From positions 806,001 through 870,000 of the forward strand of contig JADKKE010000032.1 of assembly GCA_016720655.1 (NCBI GenBank): a DNA stretch of 64,000 nucleotides, in the 5' to 3' direction. Positions 1-8,707 of the stretch are shown piece by piece (position 1 is the first letter of the stretch; every line of letters begins with the position of its first letter). Source of the DNA: Bacteroidota bacterium (GTDB lineage Bacteria; Bacteroidota; Bacteroidia; AKYH767-A; 2013-40CM-41-45). The notes under the pieces were generated by a model that did no database searches, was not told the origin of the DNA, and saw only the letters and a list, made by a program, of their open reading frames with translations. Both the position numbers and the translations under genes were made by a program.

Positions 1-64
1 GCTGCGAAGGGTATAAGCGGATTATATCTAAGCATGCGAACTGGATCAACAAACTTCTAAGAGG
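1..64 (+). other. Unassigned 5' edge, possible tail of the upstream gene
   Basis: These bases precede map. In most Bacteroidota secY lies here, so this may be the 3' end of secY plus a short spacer, but none of the three forward translations gives a recognisable SecY terminus. One forward frame runs from the window edge to a TAA at 58-60. An AAGAGG purine run sits directly against the map start. No gene is called. Confidence 0.25.
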
Positions 65-847
65 ATGTTGTATTACAAGACACAGGAAGAAATAGAGTTA
101 ATCCGCGAGAGTTCTTTACTTGTTGCGAAAACCCTGGCTGAAGTAGCCAAAGCAATCCGTCCCGGGATTACAACCCTGGAGCTGGACCGTTTGGCAGAAA
201 CCTTCATCCGCGATCATGGTGCAGTTCCTGCATTCCTGAATTACAATGGATTTCCAAATTCATTATGTATCTCAGTGAATTCACAGGTTGTACATGGAAT
301 ACCAAACGAGAATGTGCTGGAAGACGGCGATATCTGTTCGGTAGATTGCGGAGTTCTGAAAAATGGTTTTTATGGCGATTCAGCATACACATTCACCATC
401 GGTGAAGTGGATGAGGAAACTGCACAACTTCTTCGCGTTACGCGGGAGAGTTTGTATAAAGGCATAGAAAAAGCAGTCGCCGGAAATCGTTTGGGAGATG
501 TCAGTCATGCAATTCAAGAGCATGCTGAGTCTTTTGGATATTCGGTAGTCAGGGAATTGGTTGGCCATGGGATAGGAAGACATCTCCATGAAAAACCGGA
601 AGTACCGAACTACGGTAAACGAGGTTCAGGATTAATGCTCCGGGAAGGTCTGGTCATCGCTATTGAGCCGATGATTAACATGGGAGGGAAAGCAGTAGTT
701 CATGAACGGGATGGATGGACAGTAAGAACGGCAGACAATAAGCCTTCTGCACACTTTGAACACACGGTTGCAATCCGAAAAGGTGCACCGGACATTCTGA
801 GTTCGTTCAAGTTCATTGAGGAATTTCAAAAAGAAGTAATTAAATAA
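65..847 (+). CDS. map: Methionine aminopeptidase, type I
   Basis: Cytosolic metalloenzyme that removes the initiator methionine from nascent proteins. The 260-residue length is normal for type I enzymes. The pita-bread fold metal ligands are all in place: D94, D105, H168 (in VGHGIGRHLHE), E201 and E232, and substrate-contact H78 lies in VVHGIP. No N-terminal zinc-finger extension is present. It sits in the late ribosomal protein operon, 14 nt before infA, the usual Bacteroidota position between secY and infA. The ATG at 65 starts directly at the conserved N-terminal helix; the upstream purine run is too close to be a typical Shine-Dalgarno site. Confidence 0.97.
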   Translation: MLYYKTQEEIELIRESSLLVAKTLAEVAKAIRPGITTLELDRLAETFIRDHGAVPAFLNYNGFPNSLCISVNSQVVHGIPNENVLEDGDICSVDCGVLKNGFYGDSAYTFTIGEVDEETAQLLRVTRESLYKGIEKAVAGNRLGDVSHAIQEHAESFGYSVVRELVGHGIGRHLHEKPEVPNYGKRGSGLMLREGLVIAIEPMINMGGKAVVHERDGWTVRTADNKPSAHFEHTVAIRKGAPDILSSFKFIEEFQKEVIK

Positions 848-861
848 TTTGAATTCAAAAC

Positions 862-1080
862 GTGTCTAAACAGGCGAACATAGAACAAGACGGAGTCATT
901 ACAGAAGCATTATCCAATGCAATGTTCCGTGTTGAACTTGAAAATGGTCATGAGATTATTGCACATATCTCGGGTAAAATGAGGATGAATTACATCAAAA
1001 TTTTGCCGGGCGATAAAGTAAAAGTTGAAATGTCTCCATACGATTTAACAAAAGGAAGAATAACATACAGATATAAATAA
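862..1080 (+). CDS. infA: Translation initiation factor IF-1
   Basis: A 72-residue S1/OB-fold protein that binds the 30S A site with IF-2 and IF-3 during initiation. The hallmark segments are VITEALSNAMFRVELENGH, the HISGKMRMNYI core and the closing PYDLTKGRITYRYK. Length matches the family exactly. It starts with GTG at 862; this is the only start that gives the standard MSKQ-type N-terminus. It lies between map and rpmJ in the ribosomal operon. Confidence 0.97.
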   Translation: MSKQANIEQDGVITEALSNAMFRVELENGHEIIAHISGKMRMNYIKILPGDKVKVEMSPYDLTKGRITYRYK

Positions 1081-1086
1081 GGAATA

Positions 1087-1121
1087 AGTTTGGCGAAATG
1101 ACAAAGTAGAATCGTCAAACT
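1087..1121 (+). promoter_or_regulatory. Possible RNA hairpin between infA and rpmJ
   Basis: The arms AGTTTGGCGA (1087-1096) and TCGTCAAACT (1112-1121) can form a 10-bp stem with one G-U pair around a 15-nt loop in the infA-rpmJ spacer. There is no following U tract, so it is not an obvious terminator. It could stabilise or process the mRNA, or be chance. Confidence 0.3.
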
Positions 1122-1144
1122 GAAACCTACAACTGGCACCGGTT

Positions 1145-1261
1145 ATGAAAGTAAAACCCGCAATTAAAAAAAGAAGTGTTGACTGCAAAATCGTTCGCAG
1201 AAAAGGACGGCTCTATGTCATCAACAAAAAGAATCCTCGTTTTAAACAACGTCAGGGTTAA
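1145..1261 (+). CDS. rpmJ: 50S ribosomal protein L36
   Basis: A 38-residue basic ribosomal protein beginning MKVKPAIKKRSVDCKIV and ending NPRFKQRQG. Only one cysteine (C14) is present, so this is the zinc-independent form without the four-ligand Cys/His site, as I recall is usual for Bacteroidota. It sits between infA and rpsM in conserved order. The ATG at 1145 gives the exact family length. Confidence 0.97.
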   Translation: MKVKPAIKKRSVDCKIVRRKGRLYVINKKNPRFKQRQG

Positions 1262-1307
1262 TTCATTATTTGTTTTCAAAAAGCTAACGCATAAAATAGC
1301 ATTATAA

Positions 1308-1685
1308 ATGGCTCGTATTTCTGGTATAGATCTACCTAAACACAAAAGAGGCGTCATCGGACTAACCTACATCTACGGTATTGGACCGTCGACTGCTGCC
1401 CGCATTCTCACCGAGTGTGGTGTTGATTTCGACACCAAAGTGGAAGAATGGAATGATGATCAGCTGAACAAAATTCGTAGTGTCATCAATGAACTACGTG
1501 TTGAAGGCTCCCTTCGTTCAGAAGTACAGCTGAACATCAAACGACTGGTTGATATCAACTGTTACCGTGGCATGCGTCACAGGAACGGACTTCCGGTTCG
1601 TGGTCAGCGGACCAAGACGAACACTCGTACACGAAAAGGTAAACGTAAAACTGTTGCCAACAAGAAGAAGGCAACCAAAATGTAA
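1308..1685 (+). CDS. rpsM: 30S ribosomal protein S13
   Basis: A 125-residue small-subunit head protein that contacts the P-site tRNA and forms intersubunit bridges with the 50S. It begins MARISGIDLPKHKRGVIGLT, has the helix-two-turn-helix segment IYGIGPSTAARIL, and ends in the basic tail RGQRTKTNTRTRKGKRKTVA that reaches into the decoding centre. The ATG at 1308 is the canonical start. The stop lies 9 nt before the rpsK ATG. Confidence 0.97.
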   Translation: MARISGIDLPKHKRGVIGLTYIYGIGPSTAARILTECGVDFDTKVEEWNDDQLNKIRSVINELRVEGSLRSEVQLNIKRLVDINCYRGMRHRNGLPVRGQRTKTNTRTRKGKRKTVANKKKATKM

Positions 1686-1694
1686 TTGATCATC

Positions 1695-2108
1695 ATGGCA
1701 ACGCAACAACAAGCTGCTGGTAAAGGAGGAACTAAAACCGCTAAGAAAAAAGTGGTTAAAGTTGATGCACAGGGTAAAGCCTTCATCAATGCTACCTTTA
1801 ACAACATTATTATCTCTCTCACCAACGATTCCGGGCAGGTAATCTCCTGGAGTTCTGCAGGGAAAATGGGATTCAAGGGTTCCAAGAAAAACACTCCGTA
1901 TGCTGCTCAGCTGGCTGCAGGTGATTGTGCTAAAGTAGCGCATGACCTTGGCCTCCGTAAAGTAAAGGTGTTTGTAAAAGGACCCGGTGCAGGTCGTGAA
2001 TCTGCCATCCGCACACTCCACCAATCCGGAATCGAAGTATCCGAAATCATGGATCTTACGCCGATGCCGCACAATGGATGTCGTCCTCCCGGCAAACGCA
2101 GAGTATAA
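1695..2108 (+). CDS. rpsK: 30S ribosomal protein S11
   Basis: A 137-residue platform protein of the 30S subunit that helps shape the mRNA exit region. The conserved core includes ATFNNIIISLTND, GKMGFKGSKKNTPYAAQ and the C-terminal DLTPMPHNGCRPPGKRRV. The frame also opens at a TTG at 1686, but the ATG at 1695 (MATQQQAAGK) fits better. The N-terminus has a lysine/alanine-rich extension of about 20 residues before the conserved core. Confidence 0.96.
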   Translation: MATQQQAAGKGGTKTAKKKVVKVDAQGKAFINATFNNIIISLTNDSGQVISWSSAGKMGFKGSKKNTPYAAQLAAGDCAKVAHDLGLRKVKVFVKGPGAGRESAIRTLHQSGIEVSEIMDLTPMPHNGCRPPGKRRV

Positions 2109-2152
2109 TTCCGGCTGCAGAAAAATTTTCAACATAAAGAAATACATTACCC

Positions 2153-2757
2153 ATGGCAAGATATATTGGCCCTTCTACAAAAATTGCAAGAAAATTCCGT
2201 GAGCCTATTTTCGGACCCGATAAGTCGTTCGAACGTAAGACGTATCCTCCGGGACAGCATGGCCAGACAAAAAGCGTGCGAAGCAAAGTGAATACTCTAT
2301 TCAGCTTCAGGAAAAACAAAAAGTGAAATACATGTACGGTATTCTTGAGCGTCAGTTTGCCAAGATTTTCGATCGCGCTTCCCGTCGTTCGGGAATTACC
2401 GGTGAAAATTTGCTGCAATTGATTGAGGCTCGTCTCGACAATGTCGTGTATCGTCTTGGTATTGCACCAACACGTATGGCAGCCCGCCAATTGGTTGGGC
2501 ACCGTCATGTAACCGTGAATGGAAAAGTTGTGAATATCTCTTCCTATACATGCAAAGCCGGAGATGTAATTGGTGTTCGTGAACGTTCCAAAGCTCTTGA
2601 AGTAATTACAGGTGCTTTGACCGGACATTCCAACAAGCACAGCTGGTTAGAATGGGATAAATCTTCGTTGTCAGGAAAGATTCTGAATCTTCCTTCACGG
2701 GATCAGATTCCGGAAAACATCAAGGAACAGTTGATTGTCGAATTGTATTCCAAGTAA
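2153..2757 (+). CDS. rpsD: 30S ribosomal protein S4, with one frameshift
   Basis: Primary 16S rRNA-binding protein of the 30S body. The start MARYIGPSTKIARKFREP and the later core ASRRSGITGENLLQLIEARL, DNVVYRLGIAPTRMAARQLV and GHRHVTVNG (S4 RNA-binding domain) are unmistakable, but they lie in two frames. The break is at the A-run 2269-2273: adding one A restores QTKKRAKQSEYSIQLQEKQK and joins the halves into a protein of 201 residues, the normal length. The gene is essential and otherwise perfectly conserved, so a single missing base from sequencing is the likely explanation. Confidence 0.93.
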
Positions 2758-2846
2758 TCTTTGGATTCAATTTTCAGGAGGTTTGTGTGTACTCTGTTTT
2801 CAAACACACTGAAAGAAAATATAACCCTTAAACAACAAACGATACA

Positions 2847-3836
2847 ATGGCCATCCTAGCATTTCAGCGTCCGGACAAAGTGATCATGATTAGCTCAGAC
2901 GACAAACATGGAGTCTTCGAGTTTCGTCCCCTTGAGCCTGGATACGGAATCACAATTGGGAATGCACTTCGCAGAATCCTGCTTTCATCACTGGAGGGGC
3001 ATGCGATTACTTCTGTAAAGATTGGTAGTGTGGATCATGAATTTTCCACCATCAAAGGTGTTGCAGAAGATGTCACTGAAATTGTTCTGAACCTGAAGCA
3101 GGTTCGTTTCAAACAACAAATTCAGGGAACAGATTCAGAAAAAGTGACTGTAAATGTGAGTGGTAAAACTCAATTTACTGCAGGTGATATCAGCAAATTC
3201 ACGACAGCATTCCAGGTGTTGAATCCGGATCTGGTTATTTGCAACATGGAACCTTCTGTGAAACTTTCACTTGATTTACATATTGACAAAGGTCGTGGAT
3301 ATGTTCCTTCTGAAGAGAACAAGTCGAACAGCGCACCCATCGGTACCATTGCAGTAGATTCTATTTTCACACCTATCCGCAACGTGAAGTATTCCGTTGA
3401 GAATTATCGTGTGGAACAGAAAACGGATTACGAAAAACTTGTTATGGAAATTTCAAGTGACGGTTCCATTCATCCGAAAGAAGCATTGAAAGAAGCAGCT
3501 GAAATTCTGATTCACCATTTCATGTTATTCTCTGATGAGAAAATCACCCTTGAGACGAAAGAAAAAACGCCAACGGAAGAGCTGGATGAGAACACGCTTC
3601 ACATGCGTCAGTTACTGAGCACTAAACTTGTGGACATGGACCTTTCCGTTCGTGCCTTGAATTGCCTGAAAGCAGCGGATGTAGAAACACTGGGTGACCT
3701 GGTATCCTACAACAAAGCTGACCTTCTTAAATTCCGCAACTTTGGTAAAAAGTCATTGACAGAACTTGAAGAATTGGTTCGCTCCAAGAATTTAACTTTC
3801 GGGATGAATGTTTCGAAATATCTCGATAAAAAATAA
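2847..3836 (+). CDS. rpoA: DNA-directed RNA polymerase subunit alpha
   Basis: The 329-residue alpha subunit that dimerises to nucleate core RNA polymerase. The N-terminal domain (about 1-230) carries EPGYGITIGNALRRILLSSL, the dimerisation and beta/beta-prime-contact segment. After an acidic linker rich in Glu and Thr, the C-terminal domain (about 255-320) has the helix-hairpin-helix segment LSVRALNCLKAADVETLGDL and FRNFGKKSLTEL that touches promoters and activators. The normal position is between rpsD and rplQ. Confidence 0.98.
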   Translation: MAILAFQRPDKVIMISSDDKHGVFEFRPLEPGYGITIGNALRRILLSSLEGHAITSVKIGSVDHEFSTIKGVAEDVTEIVLNLKQVRFKQQIQGTDSEKVTVNVSGKTQFTAGDISKFTTAFQVLNPDLVICNMEPSVKLSLDLHIDKGRGYVPSEENKSNSAPIGTIAVDSIFTPIRNVKYSVENYRVEQKTDYEKLVMEISSDGSIHPKEALKEAAEILIHHFMLFSDEKITLETKEKTPTEELDENTLHMRQLLSTKLVDMDLSVRALNCLKAADVETLGDLVSYNKADLLKFRNFGKKSLTELEELVRSKNLTFGMNVSKYLDKK

Positions 3837-3915
3837 AGAAGATAGAATTCAAAAATTCCCGATCATCTTAATGGAATAAAAATTTCAAGAGGTACGGGCC
3901 TAGAGAATTAATAAA

Positions 3916-4503
3916 ATGAGACACGGTAAGACAATCAATCACCTCGGAAGAACCTACAGCCATCGCCAGGCTCTTCTATCCAATATGGCTTCTTCATTGA
4001 TTTTGCACAAGCGAATCAATACGACAGTTGCAAAAGCAAAGGCACTGCGGAAGTATGTAGAGCCAATCATCACCCGTTCAAAGGACGATAGCACACACTC
4101 CCGCCGGATGGTCTTTAGTTACTTGCAAAACAAACCGGCAGTGATCGAGTTGTTTCGTGAAGTAGGACCAAAAGTTGGTGATCGTCCGGGTGGATATACC
4201 CGCATCATCAAACTTGGAAATCGTCCCGGTGATAACGCGGAAATGTGCATGATGGAACTCGTTGATTTCAACATGCTCATGGGCGGTGCCGGTGCAAGCA
4301 AAGAAGGAACAGCGAAGAAAGCTGCCAAAACGACCCGTCGTGGTGGTAGTAAAAAGAAAGCTACTGAAGGAGAAGAAGCTACTGCAGAACCGAAAGCAAA
4401 AGCACCTAAAAAGACTGCTGCTAAGGCTGAAAAAGGCGAAGCTGCTCCGAAGAAAGCTGCCGTTAAAAAGAAGAAGTCTGACGACAAAGAAAAAGGAGAA
4501 TAA
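3916..4503 (+). CDS. rplQ: 50S ribosomal protein L17 with long basic tail
   Basis: Large-subunit protein near the exit tunnel. Residues 1 to about 125 are the L17 core: MRHGKTINHLGRTYSHRQAL, KRINTTVAKAKALRKYVEP, GGYTRIIKLGNRPGDNAEM. The protein is 195 residues against about 120-130 in most bacteria. The extra 70 or so residues are a low-complexity tail of Lys, Ala, Glu and Pro. Such tails occur in several Bacteroidota L17 proteins, but their role is not established. It is the last gene of the operon, with a terminator directly after it. Confidence 0.95.
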   Translation: MRHGKTINHLGRTYSHRQALLSNMASSLILHKRINTTVAKAKALRKYVEPIITRSKDDSTHSRRMVFSYLQNKPAVIELFREVGPKVGDRPGGYTRIIKLGNRPGDNAEMCMMELVDFNMLMGGAGASKEGTAKKAAKTTRRGGSKKKATEGEEATAEPKAKAPKKTAAKAEKGEAAPKKAAVKKKKSDDKEKGE

Positions 4504-4522
4504 TGAACTCTTAATACATATC

Positions 4523-4557
4523 AAAAGGATAAAACAGACGTTTTATCCTTTTTTTTT
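4523..4557 (+). terminator. Rho-independent terminator after rplQ
   Basis: A perfect 13-bp stem (4523-4535 with 4540-4552) around a 4-nt loop is followed by a T-run to 4557. It closes the ribosomal/rpoA operon. Confidence 0.92.
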
Positions 4558-4619
4558 GACTTTTTCCTTGTTACAAAAGCAAAGTTTTTAACAAGCGGAA
4601 TCGAAATTTTCGAAAAGTG

Positions 4620-4627
4620 TATATTTG
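4620..4627 (+). promoter_or_regulatory. -7 promoter element before carA
   Basis: TATATTTG matches the Bacteroidetes -7 consensus TAnnTTTG and lies 13 nt before the carA ATG. No clear TTG is seen at the -33 position, so the match rests on one element. Confidence 0.45.
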
Positions 4628-4640
4628 AAGCGGAGCATCC

Positions 4641-5757
4641 ATGAAATACACAGAAAAAAAACCGGCAGTATTAGTATTGGAAGACGGAACCATCTTTCAG
4701 GGAAAAGCAGCAGGAGCAATTGGAACAACATCAGGAGAAATCTGTTTCAATACCGGCATGACTGGTTACCAGGAGATATTTACCGATCCTTCTTATTATG
4801 GCCAAATCCTGGTTGCTACGCATGTACACATTGGGAATTATGGAATTCATGCAACTGAAATTGAAAGTGAGAATATTAAAATTGCCGGTCTGGTTTGCCG
4901 ATCATTCAATGTTCAGTATTCAAGAAAAAACGCTCAGTCGTCAATTGAAGAATATTTTAAAGAGTTCAATAAAGGTAGCGATCGATGGTATTGATACGCG
5001 TGCTGTTGTTCGTCATATCCGGAATAAAGGAGCCATGAATTGCATTGTTTCCTCTGAGATAACGGATATTCCTGAATTGATGAAAATGCTTTCCACCGTT
5101 CCTTCAATGGAGGGTTTAGAATTGTCTTCCAAAGTCTCCACTTCAAAACCTTATTTCCTCGGTAATCCCAATGCCAGGAAGAAAGTTGCAGTGTTGGATT
5201 ATGGAGTAAAGAAAAATATACTTCGGAACCTGATCAACAGAGATTGTTATGTGCAGGTTTTCCCTTCTCATTCAAAATTTTCTGAAATAAAAAAATGGAA
5301 CCCCGATGGAATTCTGTTGTCGAATGGTCCTGGTGATCCTGCTGTGATGCCGAATGAGGTGAATCAAATTAAGGAAATTTTAAACGATCATATTCCAGTT
5401 TTTGGGATTTGTCTCGGTCATCAATTGCTTGCTGAAGCATGTGGTATTGGAACATATAAAATGTTCAATGGACATCGCGGAATTAACCATCCAGTGAAGA
5501 ACCTGATTACGGGACGTTGTGAGATCACATCTCAAAATCACGGATTTGCAATTAAGGCGGAAGATGTTCGAAATTCAGACAAGGTTGAAATCACACATAT
5601 AAATCTGAATGATGGAACCATCGAAGGCATACGTGTAAAGGATGCCGTAGCATTTAGTGTGCAATACCATCCTGAATCAGCTCCGGGACCGCATGACAGT
5701 GTTTATCTATTTGATGATTTTATTGCCAGCCTGAATGCAGTCGAAGCTTTTAATTGA
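4641..5757 (+). CDS. carA: Carbamoyl-phosphate synthase small subunit, with one frameshift
   Basis: Glutaminase subunit that feeds ammonia to CarB for carbamoyl phosphate, the precursor of arginine and pyrimidines. The N-terminal domain is seen in LEDGTIFQGKAAGAIGTTSG and FNTGMTGYQEIFTDPSY, and the class I amidotransferase triad in FGICLGHQLL (Cys nucleophile) and QYHPESAPGPHD (His, Glu). The reading frame changes near 4970-4976: removing one A from AATAAAGG joins EEYFKEFN to KVAIDGIDTRAVVRHI and gives about 371 residues, the normal size. carB is not in the window. The gene faces the sugar operon tail to tail. Confidence 0.92.
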
Positions 5758-5765
5758 GGACTTTT

Positions 5766-5800
5766 GGATTGTAGATTGTAGATTGCTGATTGTTGATTGA
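5766..5800 (+). repeat. Heptamer array after carA
   Basis: Five consecutive 7-mers (GGATTGT, AGATTGT, AGATTGC, TGATTGT, TGATTGA) begin 8 nt after the carA stop, in the gap between two convergent genes. See the other heptamer arrays in this window. Confidence 0.8.
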
Positions 5801-5815
5801 AAAGGGTTCACATCA

Positions 5816-6574
5816 TTACAAACTTGTGTTTAACACACCTTGAGAAATTAACTTTGCAAGGTATTTTTCTTTTACTGTTTTTTGCAGGGCGTCAAGATGC
5901 CTTTCTCCATGAAGATCACTTCCAATAAAATCGATCATTTTTTCATCCACCATTCGTTCTGCAATTTTTTTTGCGCCCGCACCGTAATAACCAACCAATG
6001 AATTGGTGTTGAGCTGGAATAAAGCGCCGGCTTCTTTGATTCGATAATACTCTTCGAATTTAGTGTAGTAGAATGGATATCGTTCCGGATGTGCAAGTAT
6101 CGGCTTATATCCTTTTACATTCATTTCGAAAATAACATTGTATAGATTATCGGGAGGATTTACATAGGAGATTTCAAAAAGCAAATATTTCCCGCCAATC
6201 GTGAGCAATTTCTCTGTCTGTATTTTTTTTAATAACACTTCATCCAGGTAATATTCTGCTGCAGCATCAATTGTAATAGGGATACCTGCCTTCTGAATTG
6301 CCTCTTGTACGCGTTCCAATCCACCAAGAATAATTTCAGGTGTGTTTTTATAAAAGTCACTCATGATGTGAGGAGTGGTTACCAGTTTTTGATAACCCAA
6401 TGCAGAAAATCCACGAATCATCGCAAGTGATTCATCCAGATCTTTTACTCCATCATCAATTCCGGGAATCAAATGCGAGTGAATATCCGTAACGATGACA
6501 GAAAGATCCGTAAGCAGTGGATATTCGGGCTCTTTTGGTTTCCCGGAGAAAAGTGAAGACAGAAATCCCATCAA
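5816..6574 (-). CDS. CpsB/YwqE-type PHP-family protein-tyrosine phosphatase
   Basis: A 252-residue metal-dependent phosphoesterase of the PHP fold, the family that dephosphorylates tyrosine kinases controlling capsule or exopolysaccharide chain length in many bacteria. Metal-site motifs are in order: DIHSHLIPGIDDG (near residue 30), VTTPHIM, E-Y-Y after AAA, LAHPERYPFY and IGSDLHGERH. It is the last gene of the polysaccharide operon and overlaps the preceding epimerase by 4 nt (ATGA), implying translational coupling. No partner tyrosine kinase or Wzz-type protein is in the window, so the target is inferred from context. Confidence 0.88.
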   Translation of the reverse strand: MMGFLSSLFSGKPKEPEYPLLTDLSVIVTDIHSHLIPGIDDGVKDLDESLAMIRGFSALGYQKLVTTPHIMSDFYKNTPEIILGGLERVQEAIQKAGIPITIDAAAEYYLDEVLLKKIQTEKLLTIGGKYLLFEISYVNPPDNLYNVIFEMNVKGYKPILAHPERYPFYYTKFEEYYRIKEAGALFQLNTNSLVGYYGAGAKKIAERMVDEKMIDFIGSDLHGERHLDALQKTVKEKYLAKLISQGVLNTSL

Positions 6575-7590
6575 CCGTTTGTTTTAACTGCAGATTTTTT
6601 GAACCAATCAAAGGTGATGCGCAGTCCCTCATCCATACGTATCAGAGGATTGTACTCGATTAGTTTTCTGGCTTTTGAAATATCCGCCAGGGAATCACGA
6701 ATGTCACCAGCACGTCGTTCTCTGTACAAAGGCTTCAGATCTGAATTGCTGAGTTTGGCAATGACCGCGAACAATTCATTCACAGAAGCTTTTTCACCAA
6801 CAGCTACATTGTACACCTGATTCAATGCCTCTTTGTTTGCAGAAAGCATTGCGCAAATATTTGCCTGAACAGCATTTTCTACAAATGTAAAGTCTCTGGT
6901 TTGCTCTCCGTCGCCATCGATGAATGAGATTTGTGATCGAGTATTGCTTGCATGAAAAGAGGGATTACAGCAGCATAGGCGCCTTCCGGACTTTGGTTAG
7001 GCCCAAACACATTGAAGTACCGCAAGCCTGCAATTTGCATATTGTATGCACTTGCGAATACATTTGCATAGAGTTCATTGGTCTTTTTACTCACCGCATA
7101 AGGTGACAAACAAAGGGTTGCCAGTTTCTTCCTCTTTTTTTGGAAGCACTGGATGATCACCATACACAGATGAGGAGCTCGCATAGACAAAACGTTTGAC
7201 ACCTGCATCCCGTGAAGCAACCAACATATTGAGGAAACCTGTGGCATTAATCGAATGTGTTGCCTGAGGGTCTTTCACCGAACGGGGAACGGATCCCAAT
7301 GCAGCCTGATGAGAAACTAGATCAATATTTTCACATGCTTTTCTGCACATTTCTGTATCCCGAATATCACCTTCAATAAATTCAAAATTTGGGAGTCCGA
7401 TAAATGGTTTGATGTTATCGATTGAACTGGTGAGCAGGTTGTCGAGTACCCTTACTTTTCCTGCATTGTATTTAATTAAGTACTCTACCAGATTGGAGCC
7501 AATGAATCCTGAGCCGCCGGTGATAAGAAAAGAAAGTTTAGTTAAATCCTGTGTATGAAAAGGGGTAGTATACATGGTAGATGCCGTCAT
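6571..7590 (-). CDS. NAD-dependent UDP-hexosamine C4-epimerase (WbpP/TviC-like), two frameshifts
   Basis: Extended short-chain dehydrogenase related to WbpP and TviC, which interconvert UDP-GlcNAc/UDP-GalNAc or their uronic acids. Three frame pieces together give a complete protein: the nucleotide site ITGGSGFIGSNLVEYL, SSSSVYG, catalytic YxxxK in SPYAVSKKTNE, RYFNVFGPNQSP, and the C-terminal region to 6571. The breaks are a 4-bp tandem duplication (CAAACAAA near 7108-7114), which moves GNPL out of frame with SPYAV, and a lost base near 6925, after which IDGDGEQTRDFTFVENAVQ resumes. Repaired length is about 338 residues. Substrate is inferred from family and neighbours. Sequencing error is more likely than a pseudogene. 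Confidence 0.82.
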
Positions 7591-7614
7591 TAAAACAGAT
7601 GTACAAAAGAAAGT

Positions 7615-8697
7615 TTAGCGATGTGAATATTGTTGTTCGTAATAATGCAGGTATTCACCGGATGTCAGGTGTTGGAGCCAATCTTCATGAGCCAGATACC
7701 AGTCCACAGTTTTTTCAAGGCCTTCTTCAAATTGCAAAGAAGGTTTCCAACCCAATTCTCTTTGTATTTTCGAGGAATCTATAGCATAACGAAGATCATG
7801 ACCTGCTCTGTCTTTCACGAACGTGATTAATTTTGCAGAGGTCCCTTCCGACCGATGGAGTTTACGATCCATTATTTTACACAACTCATGAATCAGGTCG
7901 ATGTTTTTCCATTCATTATGTCCACCGATGTTGTATGTAGAACCTGTTTTTGCTTTGTGAAAAATTGTATCGATGGCGGAGGCATGATCTTCAACGAACA
8001 ACCAGTCACGGATATTTTCTCCCTTCCCATAAACAGGGACAGGGCGATTGTTGCGGATGTTATGAATTGCAAGTGGAATTAATTTTTCAGGAAATTGAAA
8101 AGAGCCGTAATTGTTTGAGCAATTTGAAATCACGACAGGGATTCCATACGTATCGTGGTAGGAACGAACCATGTGATCGGAACTCGCTTTAGAAGCGGAG
8201 TAGGGGCTGTGCGGATCGTAGGATGTTTCTTCTGTAAACAAACCAGAAGCTCCCAAAGTCCCGTACACTTCATCGGTTGAAATGTGATAGAATAGTTTTC
8301 TTTCTGAAAGAGAATCTGCTGCTGATGATTGAGCCCATGACATCTTTGCTGCGTTCAATAAGTTGACAGTCCCGATTACATTGGTCATCACGAATTCCAT
8401 CGGATTGGAAATACTTCTGTCGACATGCGATTCAGCTGCAAGATGAATTACGGCATCAATTGCTCTGGTTTTGAATAAGTTTTGAATAAATTCATTGTCG
8501 ACGATATCCCCTTTTATAAATTCATAATTCGGAAGGTCTTCAATGTCCTTCAGGTTTTCAAGATTTCCTGCATAGGTAAGTTTGTCAAGATTCAGAATTC
8601 TATATTCCGGATATTTTTTGACAAACAAACGCACGACATGGGATCCGATAAATCCCGCACCTCCAGTAATTAAAATTGTTCTTTTGTATGACGACAT
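7615..8697 (-). CDS. rfbB: dTDP-glucose 4,6-dehydratase
   Basis: Converts dTDP-glucose to dTDP-4-keto-6-deoxyglucose, first committed step to L-rhamnose and other 6-deoxysugars. 360 residues, intact. Motifs: ITGGAGFIGSHVVRLF (NAD site), LDKLTYAGNLENL, HLAAESHVDRSI, HISTDEVYG (Thr, Asp, Glu catalytic set), PYSASKASSDH (Tyr, Lys), SNCSNNYGSFQFPEKLIPL and GKGENIRDWLFVEDH. rfbA, rfbC and rfbD are not in the window, so the end product cannot be stated. It lies 10 nt downstream of the galE-like gene. Confidence 0.93.
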   Translation of the reverse strand: MSSYKRTILITGGAGFIGSHVVRLFVKKYPEYRILNLDKLTYAGNLENLKDIEDLPNYEFIKGDIVDNEFIQNLFKTRAIDAVIHLAAESHVDRSISNPMEFVMTNVIGTVNLLNAAKMSWAQSSAADSLSERKLFYHISTDEVYGTLGASGLFTEETSYDPHSPYSASKASSDHMVRSYHDTYGIPVVISNCSNNYGSFQFPEKLIPLAIHNIRNNRPVPVYGKGENIRDWLFVEDHASAIDTIFHKAKTGSTYNIGGHNEWKNIDLIHELCKIMDRKLHRSEGTSAKLITFVKDRAGHDLRYAIDSSKIQRELGWKPSLQFEEGLEKTVDWYLAHEDWLQHLTSGEYLHYYEQQYSHR

Positions 8698-8707
8698 GAA
8701 TCCCTGA

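Noticed and set aside
1..64. SecY C-terminus
   Set aside because: Expected from gene order, but no frame gives a recognisable SecY end within these few bases.
4078..4524. Long antisense ORFs across rplQ
   Set aside because: They are shadows of the lysine/alanine-rich L17 tail, whose codons exclude stops on the other strand.
6571..7590. Pseudogene call for the WbpP/TviC-like epimerase
   Set aside because: All motifs are intact once two small indels are repaired, and similar indels occur in essential genes of this window.
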